Part shown: piece after piece, positions 1 to 10,473 of the stretch
How the letters are laid out: every line of letters starts with the position of its first letter
How positions within the stretch are numbered: the stretch's first letter is position 1
Assembly (NCBI GenBank): GCA_025786725.1
Contig: JAHLTZ010000016.1
Coordinates: 477,154 to 541,153, forward strand
Length of the DNA stretch: 64,000 bases
DNA from: Syncephalis fuscata
Taxonomy: Eukaryota; Zoopagomycota; Zoopagomycetes; Zoopagales; Piptocephalidaceae
Direction: 5' to 3'
Made by a program: the position numbers and the translations under genes
The notes under the pieces: generated by a model
The model's database searches: none
What the model saw: only the letters and a program-made list of their open reading frames with translations
What the model was told of the DNA's origin: nothing

Positions 1-703
1 AAAATTCACGGTGTTAGCCAAGTTTCATATTACGTAGATTATGCCGTTTTGTTTGAAAATCCACTTTGATGGCCCATTTGTGTCATTTTGGATAATCCAC
101 TGTTAATTTTTTGGCTGAAAACAAAGTAATAATATTTTAATAATACTTAATAAACTTTGTAAATTGTAATAATACACTAATACCAAAAGTAATGAAGTAT
201 AACAAATAATGCTGTCTACTTGAACATTCGTTGCTGTTTAGCATCTAGATTAATAATAATACATAACGCATAAATACTGTATCGACGATAGCTGACAGCA
301 ATACTGCTATTCTATGCGCATTATTTTTTGCTTTCCTATTTTCATAATTTTTGTTTTTTAGCCATGATTGTCTCACAATTACACTTGCGATGTGTATAGT
401 CGGGAATGAAACGGCCAGTCACGTGATGCTAGTACTCATAATAAAATATTAATAGTGACATCGGTGTTAGTACAGCCTCTCCTTATTGCTACTCATTCTT
501 ATTCTTGCTTTCGCCCTTCCTCGACTATCAATCACCCCTGCCGCATATCATCTGACAACCCGCATCAACTCTTCTGTCATTCTTATGCTGCATTCTACCC
601 TTTAATCTTCTTAAATTCCTGTATTACATTGACTTGTCAACTATTTGATGTGAGATAGCATCCAGATTGTTAGCATTTCGAGCTATCCATCAACCAAGCA
701 AAT
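1..703. other. Upstream intergenic region
   Basis: AT-rich sequence with no ORF that looks like a protein and no RNA gene that I recognise. Its last part must hold the promoter and leader of the F-box gene. I see no clear TATA box. Confidence 0.5.
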
Positions 704-2572
704 ATGCCGTTCTCGCGCTTCTATGAATGGCTTTCAAACAGTCCGCGTCGAACGGACGGTGAACAGCAGCAGCAGAATGACAGAGAAAGGAGTCCAGTTG
801 TATCGGCTTATCACTCGCAACACTCGACGCCTGTTGTTGTGACATCCAGCCTTGGCAACTGCCACCATAATTCTTCAGAGTCCCCAACCGTTGCATGTTC
901 GCAGTCAACCTCATCAAGCTTATTAAGAAAGACTTCATTGAATCGACAGTCTCGGCGCAACGATGGTTTGAAAAGCAGTCTAGTCTCGTCGAGAACACAT
1001 TCAGCAAGTCCCTCTACCGCTCGTAACTCGGCTATAAGCCCAGTAATAAATCTTACAAGAATGTTTTCCACCAAAAACATTAATCCTCGCCAATTGCTAC
1101 ACAAACAGAGCAGCGATCAGGCCTCTAGTGCCCCACAAACGGTTGGTGTAAATAACTCGATAAGTTCTCAATCTGCCGGTTTAGGCATTGATGAGATTTA
1201 TATGCATGACAATGACAGTGGTCGTGGCATAGACGTTCTCCCACAGATAGGTAGGTACATGTATAAAATATATTAATTTAGTTTATAAAAAGAGTAATCT
1301 AAATTTTACTAATATTTATTAATATGTACAGATTTTATTGCACGTCTTTCTACTGAAATGAGTCTTCATATACTTGGATTTACGGATGAAGCAACGCTAC
1401 GCTCTGCCGCACAGGTAAATCGCTATTGGTATGAATTAGCGAACGACAACGAGCTATGGCGCAAGCTTTATTATCATAATTCTACCTGGAATACACGAGC
1501 AATTCCACAGCAGCAAAAACAGCCGATTTCATGGGTATATGAAAATGAAACAGTACCTACGACTAGTCATGTTCCTATCAATTCACCAGTTCATTACAAA
1601 AATCTATATCATACTCGAAAAACATTGGATGACCGTTGGAAACGAGGTGATCTTAAAACACAGTTTTTATCAGGTCATTCCGATAGTGTCTATTGCGTAC
1701 ATTTCGACGATGACAGTATTTTTACAGGATCACGCGATCATACCATTCGTCAATGGGATGTACGATCTGGGCAATGTGTCCGCACTATTGAGGCTCATGC
1801 AGCATCAGTGCTGTGCCTACGACGTCACGGCAATCAACTCGTTACAGGAAGTAGCGATTGTACAGCAAGTATATGGAACCTACCTACATTTACCCAAGGC
1901 CATCGCTTGGTTGGCCATACTGCCGGCGTGTTAGATGTATGCATTGATGAAGAGCTGATTGTCACTTGCTCAAAGGATACGACATTGCGGGTATGGGATC
2001 GTATTACTGGCGAGTGTAAACATATTCTTTATGGCCATCGTGGTCCAGTAAATGCAATCCAAATGAAGGACGGTATTATTGTATCGGCAAGCGGCGATGC
2101 CACGATACGTGTATGGGATGCTAAAACGTATAATTGTCTTCGCACAATCACAGGCCATGTACGCGGCTTAGCTTGTGTGCGATTTGATGGCAAACATATA
2201 GTCAGTGGCAGCAATGATCGTACTATTCGTGTATGGGATGTTCATACAGGCGATTGTTTGCAAACACTCGAAGGTCATAAGGACCTTGTGCGAAGCATTT
2301 GGTTCAACGACCAATGGATTGCCAGTGGCAGCTATGATCTAACTGTCAAGATATGGGATCGTAAAACTGGTCGCCAAACACTTGACCTTCTTAATGGTCA
2401 TGAAGGCTGGATTTTTGACGTGCAATTTAATCATTCAAAGGTGGTCAGGTGAGTTACATTTAACGATTAATAGCTGGCTTACTCACATCTATATCATCGC
2501 AGTGTTGGTCAAGATCGTAGAGTTGTTGTTTGGAACTTTGGATATGGCCTCGATCTTACACATGTTTGCTAA
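704..2572 (+). CDS. F-box/WD40-repeat protein (SCF ubiquitin-ligase substrate receptor, Cdc4/Pof1/Met30 class)
   Basis: Three exons are inferred: 704-1250, 1332-2448 and 2503-2572, giving about 577 aa. The first intron joins in phase 1 and rebuilds an F-box at about residues 183-232 (motif DFIARL..EM..HILGF, then W-Y-L....LWR). Seven WD40 repeats follow from about residue 290. Each ends in a W-D type signature (IRQWDV, ASIWNL, LRVWDR, IRVWDA, IRVWDV, VKIWDR), and the last strand (VVVWNF) is supplied by the tiny third exon. The first 180 residues are Ser/Gln/Asn-rich and look disordered. Known biology: F-box proteins of this build bind Skp1 through the F-box and phosphorylated substrates through the WD40 propeller, for ubiquitination by an SCF complex. 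Which orthologue it is (Cdc4, Pof1, Met30) cannot be settled by eye. Confidence 0.9.
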
Positions 2573-3069
2573 TGACACAGTATTAATATTATTGCTGCTA
2601 TTCTACTGCTACTATTACTATTACTATTACCATCAAGACTCGAATTCGTCAAGGATATCAGCTATTTAAACATCTTTATTTTCAAATGTTTTACTGTTAA
2701 ACTATTATTTGCTGCTTTGTTTTTGTTTTTGATTGCCTTCGATAATCATTTGCCACTTCGTTTTACACAAATGTTACCTTTTAGCCAGGCTGAAAAGCCA
2801 TTATTGTTATTGTCATCTTTAATAATAAACTACTGACTGTTTGATAAATATCCATATCAACCGATACAATCGAACCAATTAGTGTCATGGGAAATTGGAC
2901 CGGCTTTTGAATCCGTTGAACCAACCAACCAATGTTTTTAAACATCTTGGTCAGAATTGACTGGTGAAAAACACTTAGGTCCCACCCATTTGAATAAAAT
3001 ATAGTCGATGTTGTATTACAATTACCATTGTACAATGGTGCTCTGTAACATCCCCACCGATCCACGTTC
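2573..3069. other. Intergenic region
   Basis: No gene seen. A short run of TAC/TAT triplets lies near 2606-2634, just after the F-box stop codon. The remainder should carry the promoter of subtilase A. Confidence 0.4.
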
Positions 3070-4724
3070 ATGACCTTTCAGCTATTATACCGTTTGCTCT
3101 TACGCAGCTTTCTACTGCTAGTTTTACTGGAAACATGGGCAGGACAGCTAGACGTGCATGCACATGCAACTAGAAATGATGCATCCCATTTAGTAGTTTT
3201 AAAAGGAAAACCAGAAGCACAAACGCTACGTGCTATTTCTAATCATACAAGTCTACCACCGGGTGAGATTAGTATGCAAACAGTGGCCAAATTGCCACAA
3301 GTCATATCAGTGGGCAATCTTCATGTAGTATTGTCGCAACTGTCGGATGACGTTACTTCTGCAGTATCGAATATTGCCGGTGTAAAATATGTCAATCCCA
3401 ATCATCAAGTGCGTGCATTTGGCACAATCGAGCATAACTATGCTAGTAGAAATGCTCATGATAAACATGAACGACGTGCAATAGCGCCAATACCATCAGA
3501 TGAGCCTGATGCTAATAATGGCACTGGTGTAATAATTTATGTGTTGGATACGTAAGCTGATTTATTGTACTGACAAACACATTATATAATAACACATTTT
3601 ATTGTATTTTATATGCTTAAATATCAAGCGGTATTGATATCTATCACACCGATCTAGGCAATCGCGCAACATGGGGCTTTAATGCAATGGACGACGGCGT
3701 AGATAGGGACGAGAGTGGACATGGAACGTTTGTTGCCGGGCTACTTGGTGGCAATCATGTAGGCTACGCAAAAGGCGCGCACCTTACTGCAGTTAAGGCA
3801 AGGCAGAACAGAACAGAATAAACTTTAGTATCTAAATAAATCATAAAGGTTTTGGACAAGTCAGGAGAAGGATCGGTAGAGTCGGTTCTACGTGGCCTAG
3901 AGTATGTCCATAATAATGTTATGGAAGAACCAAATAGGCTAGCAGTGGTCAAGTAAGTTCAAAGCCAAGTGACAATAATATACTGCGTAAACTAATTCAA
4001 TCATAAAACGATGTAGTTTATCTTTAGGTACACCACAAGATGCGCTGCTTAACGAAGCCGTTGCCGAAATGACTCGGGCCGGAATTGTTGTTGTTGTACG
4101 TAACTCATAGCTTAATAATAATTTAAAGAATAATAATAATGATGATGACGGTGGTGGTGGTAGTGGTAATAATGCAATGTTTATTAATTGTTATATTATC
4201 AACGATAGGTCGCCGCAGGCAATGGTGATGACCATGGACATGCCGTCGATGCTTGCGATTACTCACCAGGCAATGCGCCAGAATCCATTACTGTTGGCGC
4301 CACAGATATTGTCGCACAAATCGCGCCCTTTTCTAATTACGGCACTTGTGTAGATCTTTTGGCACCTGGCAATCATGTGCATAGTATTGCAAATACATCA
4401 AATACTACACTAGTGTCGCGCTCTGGCACAAGTTTTGCAGCGCCTGTTGTTGCAGGTGCCGCGGCTTGTGCAATGGCAAGCTTTGGAACGGTCACAAGCA
4501 CTGAAGATATTCGACAGCATTTATTAGATATTGCTGTTAAAGATATTGTAAAAGGCAATCTTCATGGCACGCCCAATATATTTTTACAATCACGAGCTCA
4601 ATTTGTACTCGACAGTTCTATGTCGAATGGTTACCGTAACTATTTTATACCAATTTATATGATGCCAATCAACCTGTCTATTGTTTGTTTACTGTTTTCT
4701 ACGCTTTTATTCATTATTTACTAA
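3070..4724 (+). CDS. Subtilase A: secreted proteinase-K-like serine protease (S8), probably GPI-anchored
   Basis: Five exons: 3070-3551, 3629-3797, 3849-3952, 4017-4095 and 4209-4724, giving 449 aa. A hydrophobic signal peptide is followed by an I9-type inhibitor propeptide (SHLVVLKGKP...). The catalytic triad is complete: Asp160 in DTG, His192 in SGHGTF and Ser353 in SGTSFAAP, with the oxyanion Asn in AAGNGD. The C-terminus is a hydrophobic tail of about 20 residues, like a GPI-attachment signal. The second intron (3798-3848) uses a GC donor, AAG|GCAAGG, placed where paralogues C and D have an uninterrupted V-K-V/I-L. It is the first of four tandem paralogues. Fungi with animal or fungal hosts often expand this family; the natural substrate is unknown. 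Family assignment is firm and the exon joins are inferred from paralogue alignment. Confidence 0.93.
3798..3848 (+). other. GC-AG intron in subtilase A
   Basis: The donor reads AAG|GCAAGG and the acceptor CATAAAG|GTT, length 51 nt, phase 0. It sits directly after the conserved Lys of the TAVK/VAVK strand, the same place as the GC-AG intron of subtilase B. No GT donor nearby keeps both the frame and the Val-Lys pair. Confidence 0.8.
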
Positions 4725-5183
4725 ATAAACTTGCATCTATATAATTTATTATTTCAATTTATGTTTAATGATTTGTATAGTAAGCCATACTATGCAGACA
4801 TAGCCTCATGGTTATAAATGTTTTGCTCCAACACTATGTCACTCGTTTTAAATACTAGCCTAATTAATGTTTGAGTTCCGCCTACTTTTCTATTGTTAAA
4901 CATGGCGGATGTAAGTGTGATTAAGACTGAGAAACAAATAAATCTCTGATAAAACTGTCTTTACTCGCTTGCACCTAAGCAAGTAAAAGTTGCTTAAATA
5001 AACCTTACTTATAAGTAGTGTCTATTCTAGTATCCTAGTTCAACTCTCTTGCTTATCAGTCTACCTTATACTTACTTTGTAGCGTATTACCATCACTCAT
5101 TGATAGCACGTCCAAGCACATTGTTATTACATCTGCTCATTCGTTTAGTCATCGTTATAGTTATTCAATTAATTCGTTACACA
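4725..5183. other. Intergenic region
   Basis: No gene seen. The open frame extends upstream of 5184 to 5049, but the nearer ATG at 5184 starts a compact signal peptide and is preferred. Confidence 0.4.
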
Positions 5184-6770
5184 ATGCGTAGTACTATCTT
5201 TTGTGTAGCGCAATTAAGCGCGCTACTGACGGTTATTTCGTTTTTGGAAATACCACAAGTATACACGGATGCAACACATCTCATTATACTCAAGGAACGC
5301 CCGTCACCAAGGGTGCTTAAGTCATTTGTCACACAGCTTGGTAGTGCGGATCACGCTCAAAACCGTACAGAAAACTTGCAATCTGACCCACGCGTTATTA
5401 GTATTGGTGAGCTACATATACTGCCAACCATGCTTAAGAACGAGGAGGTGAAGAATTGGGAAAACAAGCAAGAGGTCAGCTCAGTAGAGACGGATATAAA
5501 GGTCAAGATGGCTCAGTTACGTACAGTGACCCAGTCTGACCCTCCAAGTTGGGTAAGTGTTTTATTAAATCATCTATTCCTGATTAACAATGCATAATAA
5601 AAAGGGACTGGACCGGATCGACCAACGGAATCTGCCACTTGACAATAAATATAGCTATCCCGCAAGTGCAGGAGATGGCGTGACAGCGTATATTATTGAT
5701 ACGTAAGTACCTGATTAGTTGCTATATTCCCCCTACTAATGCACTTTAAAGCGGAATCGATACAACCAATCCTGATTTTGGTGGCCGTGCAAGTTGGGGC
5801 ACTACTACAATTAATGGCGCACCAAACGCCGATGACAATGGACATGGAACATTTGTCAGCGGTATTGTTGGTGGCAAAACGTATGGCGTGGCAAAAAAAG
5901 TTAACCTTGTTGCCGTCAAGGCAAGTAATGATACATTTAAAAACTAATTTATTTACAATTGTACTGTTACAGTCGCTAGACAGTCAAGGAGAAGGCTATC
6001 TTAGCAATATCCTTAGAGGTATGGAGTGGACATTTAACAACTACCAGAGCCAGCCGAATAAGCGTGCTATTGTCAAGTAAGCAAAACGAGCCACACCGCT
6101 CTGCATCGACTTATCACGCTCTTTAGTATGTCGTTAGGCCTTGTTAAAAGCAAAACAATGAACTCTGCAGTGGCTGAACTAACCAAGGCCGGCATGTTGG
6201 TGGTTGTATGTGTTATCCATTTCTATATGCCCACCACTAACCACATGTATATACTCATGTATTATCCACTAGGTTGCTGCCGGCAATGGCGACGAGCGTG
6301 GCAAGGCAATGGATGCATGCAAGTTTTCACCATCATCAGCACCAGAAGCACTGACGGTGGGAGCCACTGATCGTAACGACGGAGTAACACCATGGTCAAA
6401 TTACGGCGAATGTGTCGATATTTTAGGACCAGGCGAGCGTGTACGCAGCTTGGATTATAAAAATCCAAGTGGTTCCACCGAAGACTCGGGTACTAGCTTC
6501 TCCGCCCCTTATGCTACCGGTGTAGGCGCTTTAGCCATTAGTGCCAACAAAAATACAACATTGCCTGAAGATCTAAAGAAGCTGATTATTGGCGTTTCTA
6601 CAAAAAATGTTATCAAGGGGGATTTACACAAAACGCCTAATCGACTTGTGAACAACGCGATCGACAGTATACCTCTGGCATTAATATCCTCCTCTGGTGA
6701 AAATAAGAACCATGCAAGCTGGAGCATAGCTGGCGCTGTTATATTCCTATCCGTGTGGATGTGGATGTAA
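5184..6770 (+). CDS. Subtilase B: secreted proteinase-K-like serine protease (S8), probably GPI-anchored
   Basis: Six exons: 5184-5552, 5605-5702, 5752-5920, 5973-6076, 6127-6205 and 6273-6770, giving 438 aa. I start at 5184 because it gives a normal signal peptide ([10 protein letters not shown]...); the ATG at 5049 would add 45 residues. The I9 propeptide motif ([10 protein letters not shown]) is followed by the S8 domain with Asp155 (IIDTG), His187 (NGHGTF) and Ser348 (GTSFSAP). The third to fifth internal exons have exactly the same sizes as in subtilase A (169, 104 and 79 nt), and the 5921-5972 intron is again GC-AG (AAG|GCAAGT). One further intron, after Trp123, is unique to this copy. 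The C-terminus is hydrophobic and GPI-signal-like. B has the most introns of the four copies. Confidence 0.93.
5921..5972 (+). other. GC-AG intron in subtilase B
   Basis: The donor is a perfect AAG|GCAAGT, the strong-consensus form used by GC-AG introns. The acceptor is TTACAG|TCG, length 52 nt, phase 0. Its position matches that of the GC-AG intron of subtilase A. Confidence 0.85.
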
Positions 6771-7361
6771 TAATAATGCGTATTATTCAAATATTTTTCG
6801 CAACCTGATGTTTATTGTGTATGAATATGTACATGTGTATAAGTGCGTACATGATTGTGTGGCGTGTGTCAAAAAGGTGCCACGTTTGTTTCCAAAGCAC
6901 GCATCACTTAACAATAAATAAAATAGGCAATAATGGATCCCAGAGTGATTAATTGCGACTCTTGGCACTAGTACAAAAATCACCATTTCCAAAATAAAAT
7001 GCAAATCTCTATCTCTATCGCCGCCATATCTCACCATCGTTTCCTCAACGTCATTTTTTCAGTCCTATAGCGTTTCATCGCTTATTCGCTCTTGCATAAA
7101 ACTAACAGTGCTTCAAGCTCCATACCAACTTATCTGCGTCACTTGTTTGCGCTGCTACTTGCTTGAATGCCTACTTAGCAATAACTATACTGCATTTTCA
7201 TTAGCATATCGAACTCAATAACATACTCAACTTCTTTTCCACTGACCAGTACCAGAGTCTAGCAACCTATCTACTTGACAATAGGAACTGGTTTATCCGT
7301 TGACTTTGCAGTACAGGTAGCATAGCATCATTCTTTGTGAATACCTTTGCACCTGTATAAC
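6771..7361. other. Intergenic region
   Basis: No gene recognised. Pyrimidine-rich blocks near 7010-7100 and 7230-7350 are likely leader or promoter sequence of subtilase C. Confidence 0.4.
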
Positions 7362-8786
7362 ATGCGACTATCTGTCCTATTTTGCAGCGCGCTGGTGCTG
7401 CTAGCAAATTTAGGCGCTGTATCGCCGAAGAGGAACAAGTCCCTGCACTGCCTGGCCCATCAGCTGCTGAGATGAAAGAGGCGATACTCGATCAAATTAT
7501 TGTTTTTGCCAAACAGCCTAGCTCAGAAGCATTGAGTGCACTGGGCCAGCTTGCACTACAGTCACTTGAAAAGCTCGCAAATATGTATATGATTAGTGGT
7601 CAATTTGATGATGCCGTAATAAAGCCGCTTCAAGCTGCTGGCATCATCTCATATACAGAGCCCAACCGACTTGTACGTGCCTCAAATCTCACCATGTCAA
7701 CACAGAACTCACCTGCAAACTGGGCTTTGGAACGTATAGACAAGCGGTATTTGCCACTTAGCAATAGTTTTCACTATCCACCAACTGCTGGCAAGAACGT
7801 TACCGTCTATATCCTAGACACAGGCGTCAATACAAATCATTATGATTTGGGTGGTCGTGCGCGATTTGGCGTTGATTTTATTAACAACAATCAAACAAAA
7901 ACAGATGATCATGGGCATGGTACTTTTGTTGCAGGCCTAATTGGCGGTGGCAAGTACGGAGTTGCCAAGTCATGTTCAATGGTTTCTGTAAAGGTACTGG
8001 ACTCAAATGGAGTAGCACCTACAAATATCATTATCCGTGGCATTCAATATGTGATCAGTCAGCACCAAAAGGATCCAAACAACATGAGTATTCTCAAGTA
8101 AGTACCGCTAATAAATAGATTATAGTCCAGCATGCTGGCAATGATTTACTTATTCTAGTTCACTCATACTAATTACAGTCATACTATTTAGTCTATCATT
8201 GGATTCACCCGTATCTCGTACACTAAATAGCGCTATTATACAGGCCACTCGCGCGAACATTACCGTTGTGGTAGCAGCAGGTAATGGTGACGAACAAGGT
8301 AATCCCCAAAATGCTTGTAATTATTCTCCAGCATCTGCTTCAAATAACTCGGCCGTCATAACGGTTGGCGCGACCGATAAGAGTGATAATCAAGCCAGCT
8401 TTTCAAACTACGGTCCATGCGTTTCATTGTTTGCGCCTGGCGTCAATCTTGTGTCGATATCGAACAAAAATCCCACAGGAATACTTACACTAAGTGGCAC
8501 ATCGTTTGCTGCCCCGCTGGTCTCCGGGTTTGCCGCGTTACTTATGGGCGATAGCGACACACCATTATTACCTGCAGATGTTAAAGCGCAGATTATCAAC
8601 TATACTACACCGAATATTATTAGAAAGCTACAAGCAAACACGCCCAATTCTATGTTATTTGGTAACTTGGTTGCCGCCAAAGCAGGCTTGGATTCATCGG
8701 CAGCAAGTCCATCCTTTTTACGACAGCCTTTGTCAGCTACAGGCGCGCTTGTCATTGCGTCGTTTGCCACACTTTTACTTCTTTAG
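7362..8786 (+). CDS. Subtilase C: secreted proteinase-K-like serine protease with a frame break in the signal region
   Basis: The ATG at 7362 opens an excellent signal peptide (MRLSVLFCSALVLLANL). That frame runs into a stop near 7470, while the rest of the enzyme (propeptide DQIIVFAKQP, then the S8 domain) is in the -1 frame from before 7400 onward. Both frames are open between about 7362 and 7470. Exon 1 runs to 8097 and exon 2 from 8192 to 8786, so only one intron remains, at the site shared by all four copies. The triad motifs are present: ILDTGVN, DHGHGTF and SGTSFAAP. The tail is hydrophobic (SATGALVIASFATLLLL), GPI-like. No intron of plausible length reconciles the frames. The break is a one-base assembly error, a real mutation, or (speculative) -1 frameshifting at an in-frame AAATTTA. 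Confidence 0.85.
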
Positions 8787-10267
8787 TTGTTTATTGTGCT
8801 CCATTACCTCTGTCATTCCTCATTGCATATACCTTCCCAATAACAAAATTTGTTTAGCATTGAATTAATACTATTTGGAAATCAAATGACTAATTTTGAT
8901 AACATTTGTCTAACTGAGCTAGATGCTCGTTCTATTGAAGATGGATCAGGTGGTGGGTTTTATTATGATCACATCATCACATTATATTGCTATTTGATGG
9001 CCAAATGACTGTATTGATTATTTATACATTTAAATTAAGCATTTGTTTTATTGAACATAACGATGGGTGGTGAGTGACGTCAGCCATTAAAATACCTATA
9101 TTTTAGATTTATTATTCAATATGCATATATCCACCATTTACTTACATTATTCCCCTTCTATTTTACACTACTATCTACTACTCTATAGTATACTAAATAC
9201 ACTATATTACTTGTATGTTCCAGTACACTTTGCTCATTCCTCTCATCGCAGTGTATATATACCATAGTGTCAACACCACTCATCATGCTCTTTCCATTGT
9301 ATATCTATTTTATTCTATATCATTTATGCTCGTATAGCCTTGCTCTATTCAAAACTGTTTTTTGTTATTACCTTTATTGTTTACAAGCTTTAGCTTGGTT
9401 CTTTCACTCATTCATGCCTATATGCACACTATAACTTTAGCATTGATAATCGCACACTTTCCCCTGCACATTCATTCTGTTATATATTGTCTCACTATAC
9501 ACTAGCTACGCACTACTTAGCTTTACTAGCACCAGTGCGATAATAGTGGCAGTAGTTGTACTCATTGCTATATAGCATAGACTATATGCGCCATATTCCT
9601 TTCTTCTATTATTTTACTCACTACATTCTTTCTTTCTATTTCTTATTTATTACAATCTATATATACCTATAACAGTAAGTACACCCACTATATGCACGCC
9701 ACGCTTGAGTCTGCCTTTTCTTTCTTTCATACCATTATGCTCGTTTGTTCGCTTTGTTGCTATTGTCCCAGTGAATAGTATTTCATCGGCTATAGTATAC
9801 ACACTATATGCACTTTTATTTTTGCTTATGTTTATCGCCAAATACGCAGTATTGCTTTGCCAATTGCATTGCTATTGAATGACAGACTGTGCATATGTAT
9901 ATAATATATGCATATATTCCTTTTACTATTGAATAGTATTTATAGTCTATAGTTGTATATAGATTGCACCACGCTACTCATCTATGCTTTTGTTGCTACT
10001 CATTGGCTTATGACACAAGTGAATTATTGAATTGTGTTAATAGTATATTATGCATAATAGTAGTAACTAAACCAGTATATTACATGCATACACTATTGCT
10101 AGCGTTGTATATATAATTGTATTTATTATTGTGCGTATGCGTTTGATTATGTGTATGGCGCAATAGTAGATGCGTGTGTATGTATTTGTAGAATGGTCAC
10201 TGCAATTGCTGTAAGCTTTTACACAAACTAGAAATTATGAATAGGTGCAAAAAAATGCCTCCACTTC
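8787..10267. other. Gene-poor, pyrimidine-rich intergenic region
   Basis: No convincing protein gene. From about 9100 to 10000 the + strand is strongly T/C-rich and repeats short words such as CACTATATGCA and TATAGTATAC. A 40-codon ATG ORF at 8886-9008 is noted but unsupported. Confidence 0.45.
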
Positions 10268-10385
10268 AACTACGTTCATTGCGCCTAGAAAGCACCGGAT
10301 CCCGTCCGATCTCCGAAGTTAAGTTAGGCCGCGCTTCTGTAGTACTGCGGTGGGGGACCACGCGGGAATGAGAAGTAATGTAGTT
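10268..10385 (+). rRNA. 5S ribosomal RNA
   Basis: About 118 nt. It contains the near-universal core GCACCGGATCCCGTCCGATC followed by TCCGAAGTTAAG, and later GTAGTACTGCGGTGGGGGAC. The ends AACTACGTT (10268-10276) and AATGTAGTT (10377-10385) pair over nine positions (one G-U) as helix I, which fixes the boundaries. The internal box A/C control regions of a TFIIIA-type 5S gene fall in the conserved part. No run of four or more T follows; the tRNA-Asp gene begins 8 nt later. Confidence 0.95.
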
Positions 10386-10393
10386 CCAAGCTA

Positions 10394-10465
10394 TCTCTGT
10401 TAGTATAGTGGCAAGTATACCCGCCTGTCACGCGGGAGACCGGGGTTCAATTCCCCGACAGAGAG
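10394..10465 (+). tRNA. tRNA-Asp (GTC anticodon)
   Basis: 72 nt without intron. The acceptor stem TCTCTGT pairs with ACAGAGA, with a G discriminator. The anticodon arm CCCGC-CTGTCAC-GCGGG shows GTC. The D arm (TAGTATAGTGG) and T arm (CCGGGGTTCAATTCCCCG) are both present and carry the A and B boxes. CCA is not encoded, as expected in a eukaryote. Confidence 0.97.
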
Positions 10466-10468
10466 CTC

Positions 10469-10473
10469 TTTTT
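10469..10473 (+). terminator. Pol III terminator T5 after tRNA-Asp
   Basis: Five consecutive T residues begin 4 nt after the tRNA 3' end. This is the first Pol III-type T run after the start of the 5S gene, so it could end both RNAs. Confidence 0.75.

Noticed and set aside
5049..5183. Upstream ATG for subtilase B
   Set aside because: It would add 45 residues with extra hydrophobic stretches before a normal signal peptide; the ATG at 5184 fits the family better.
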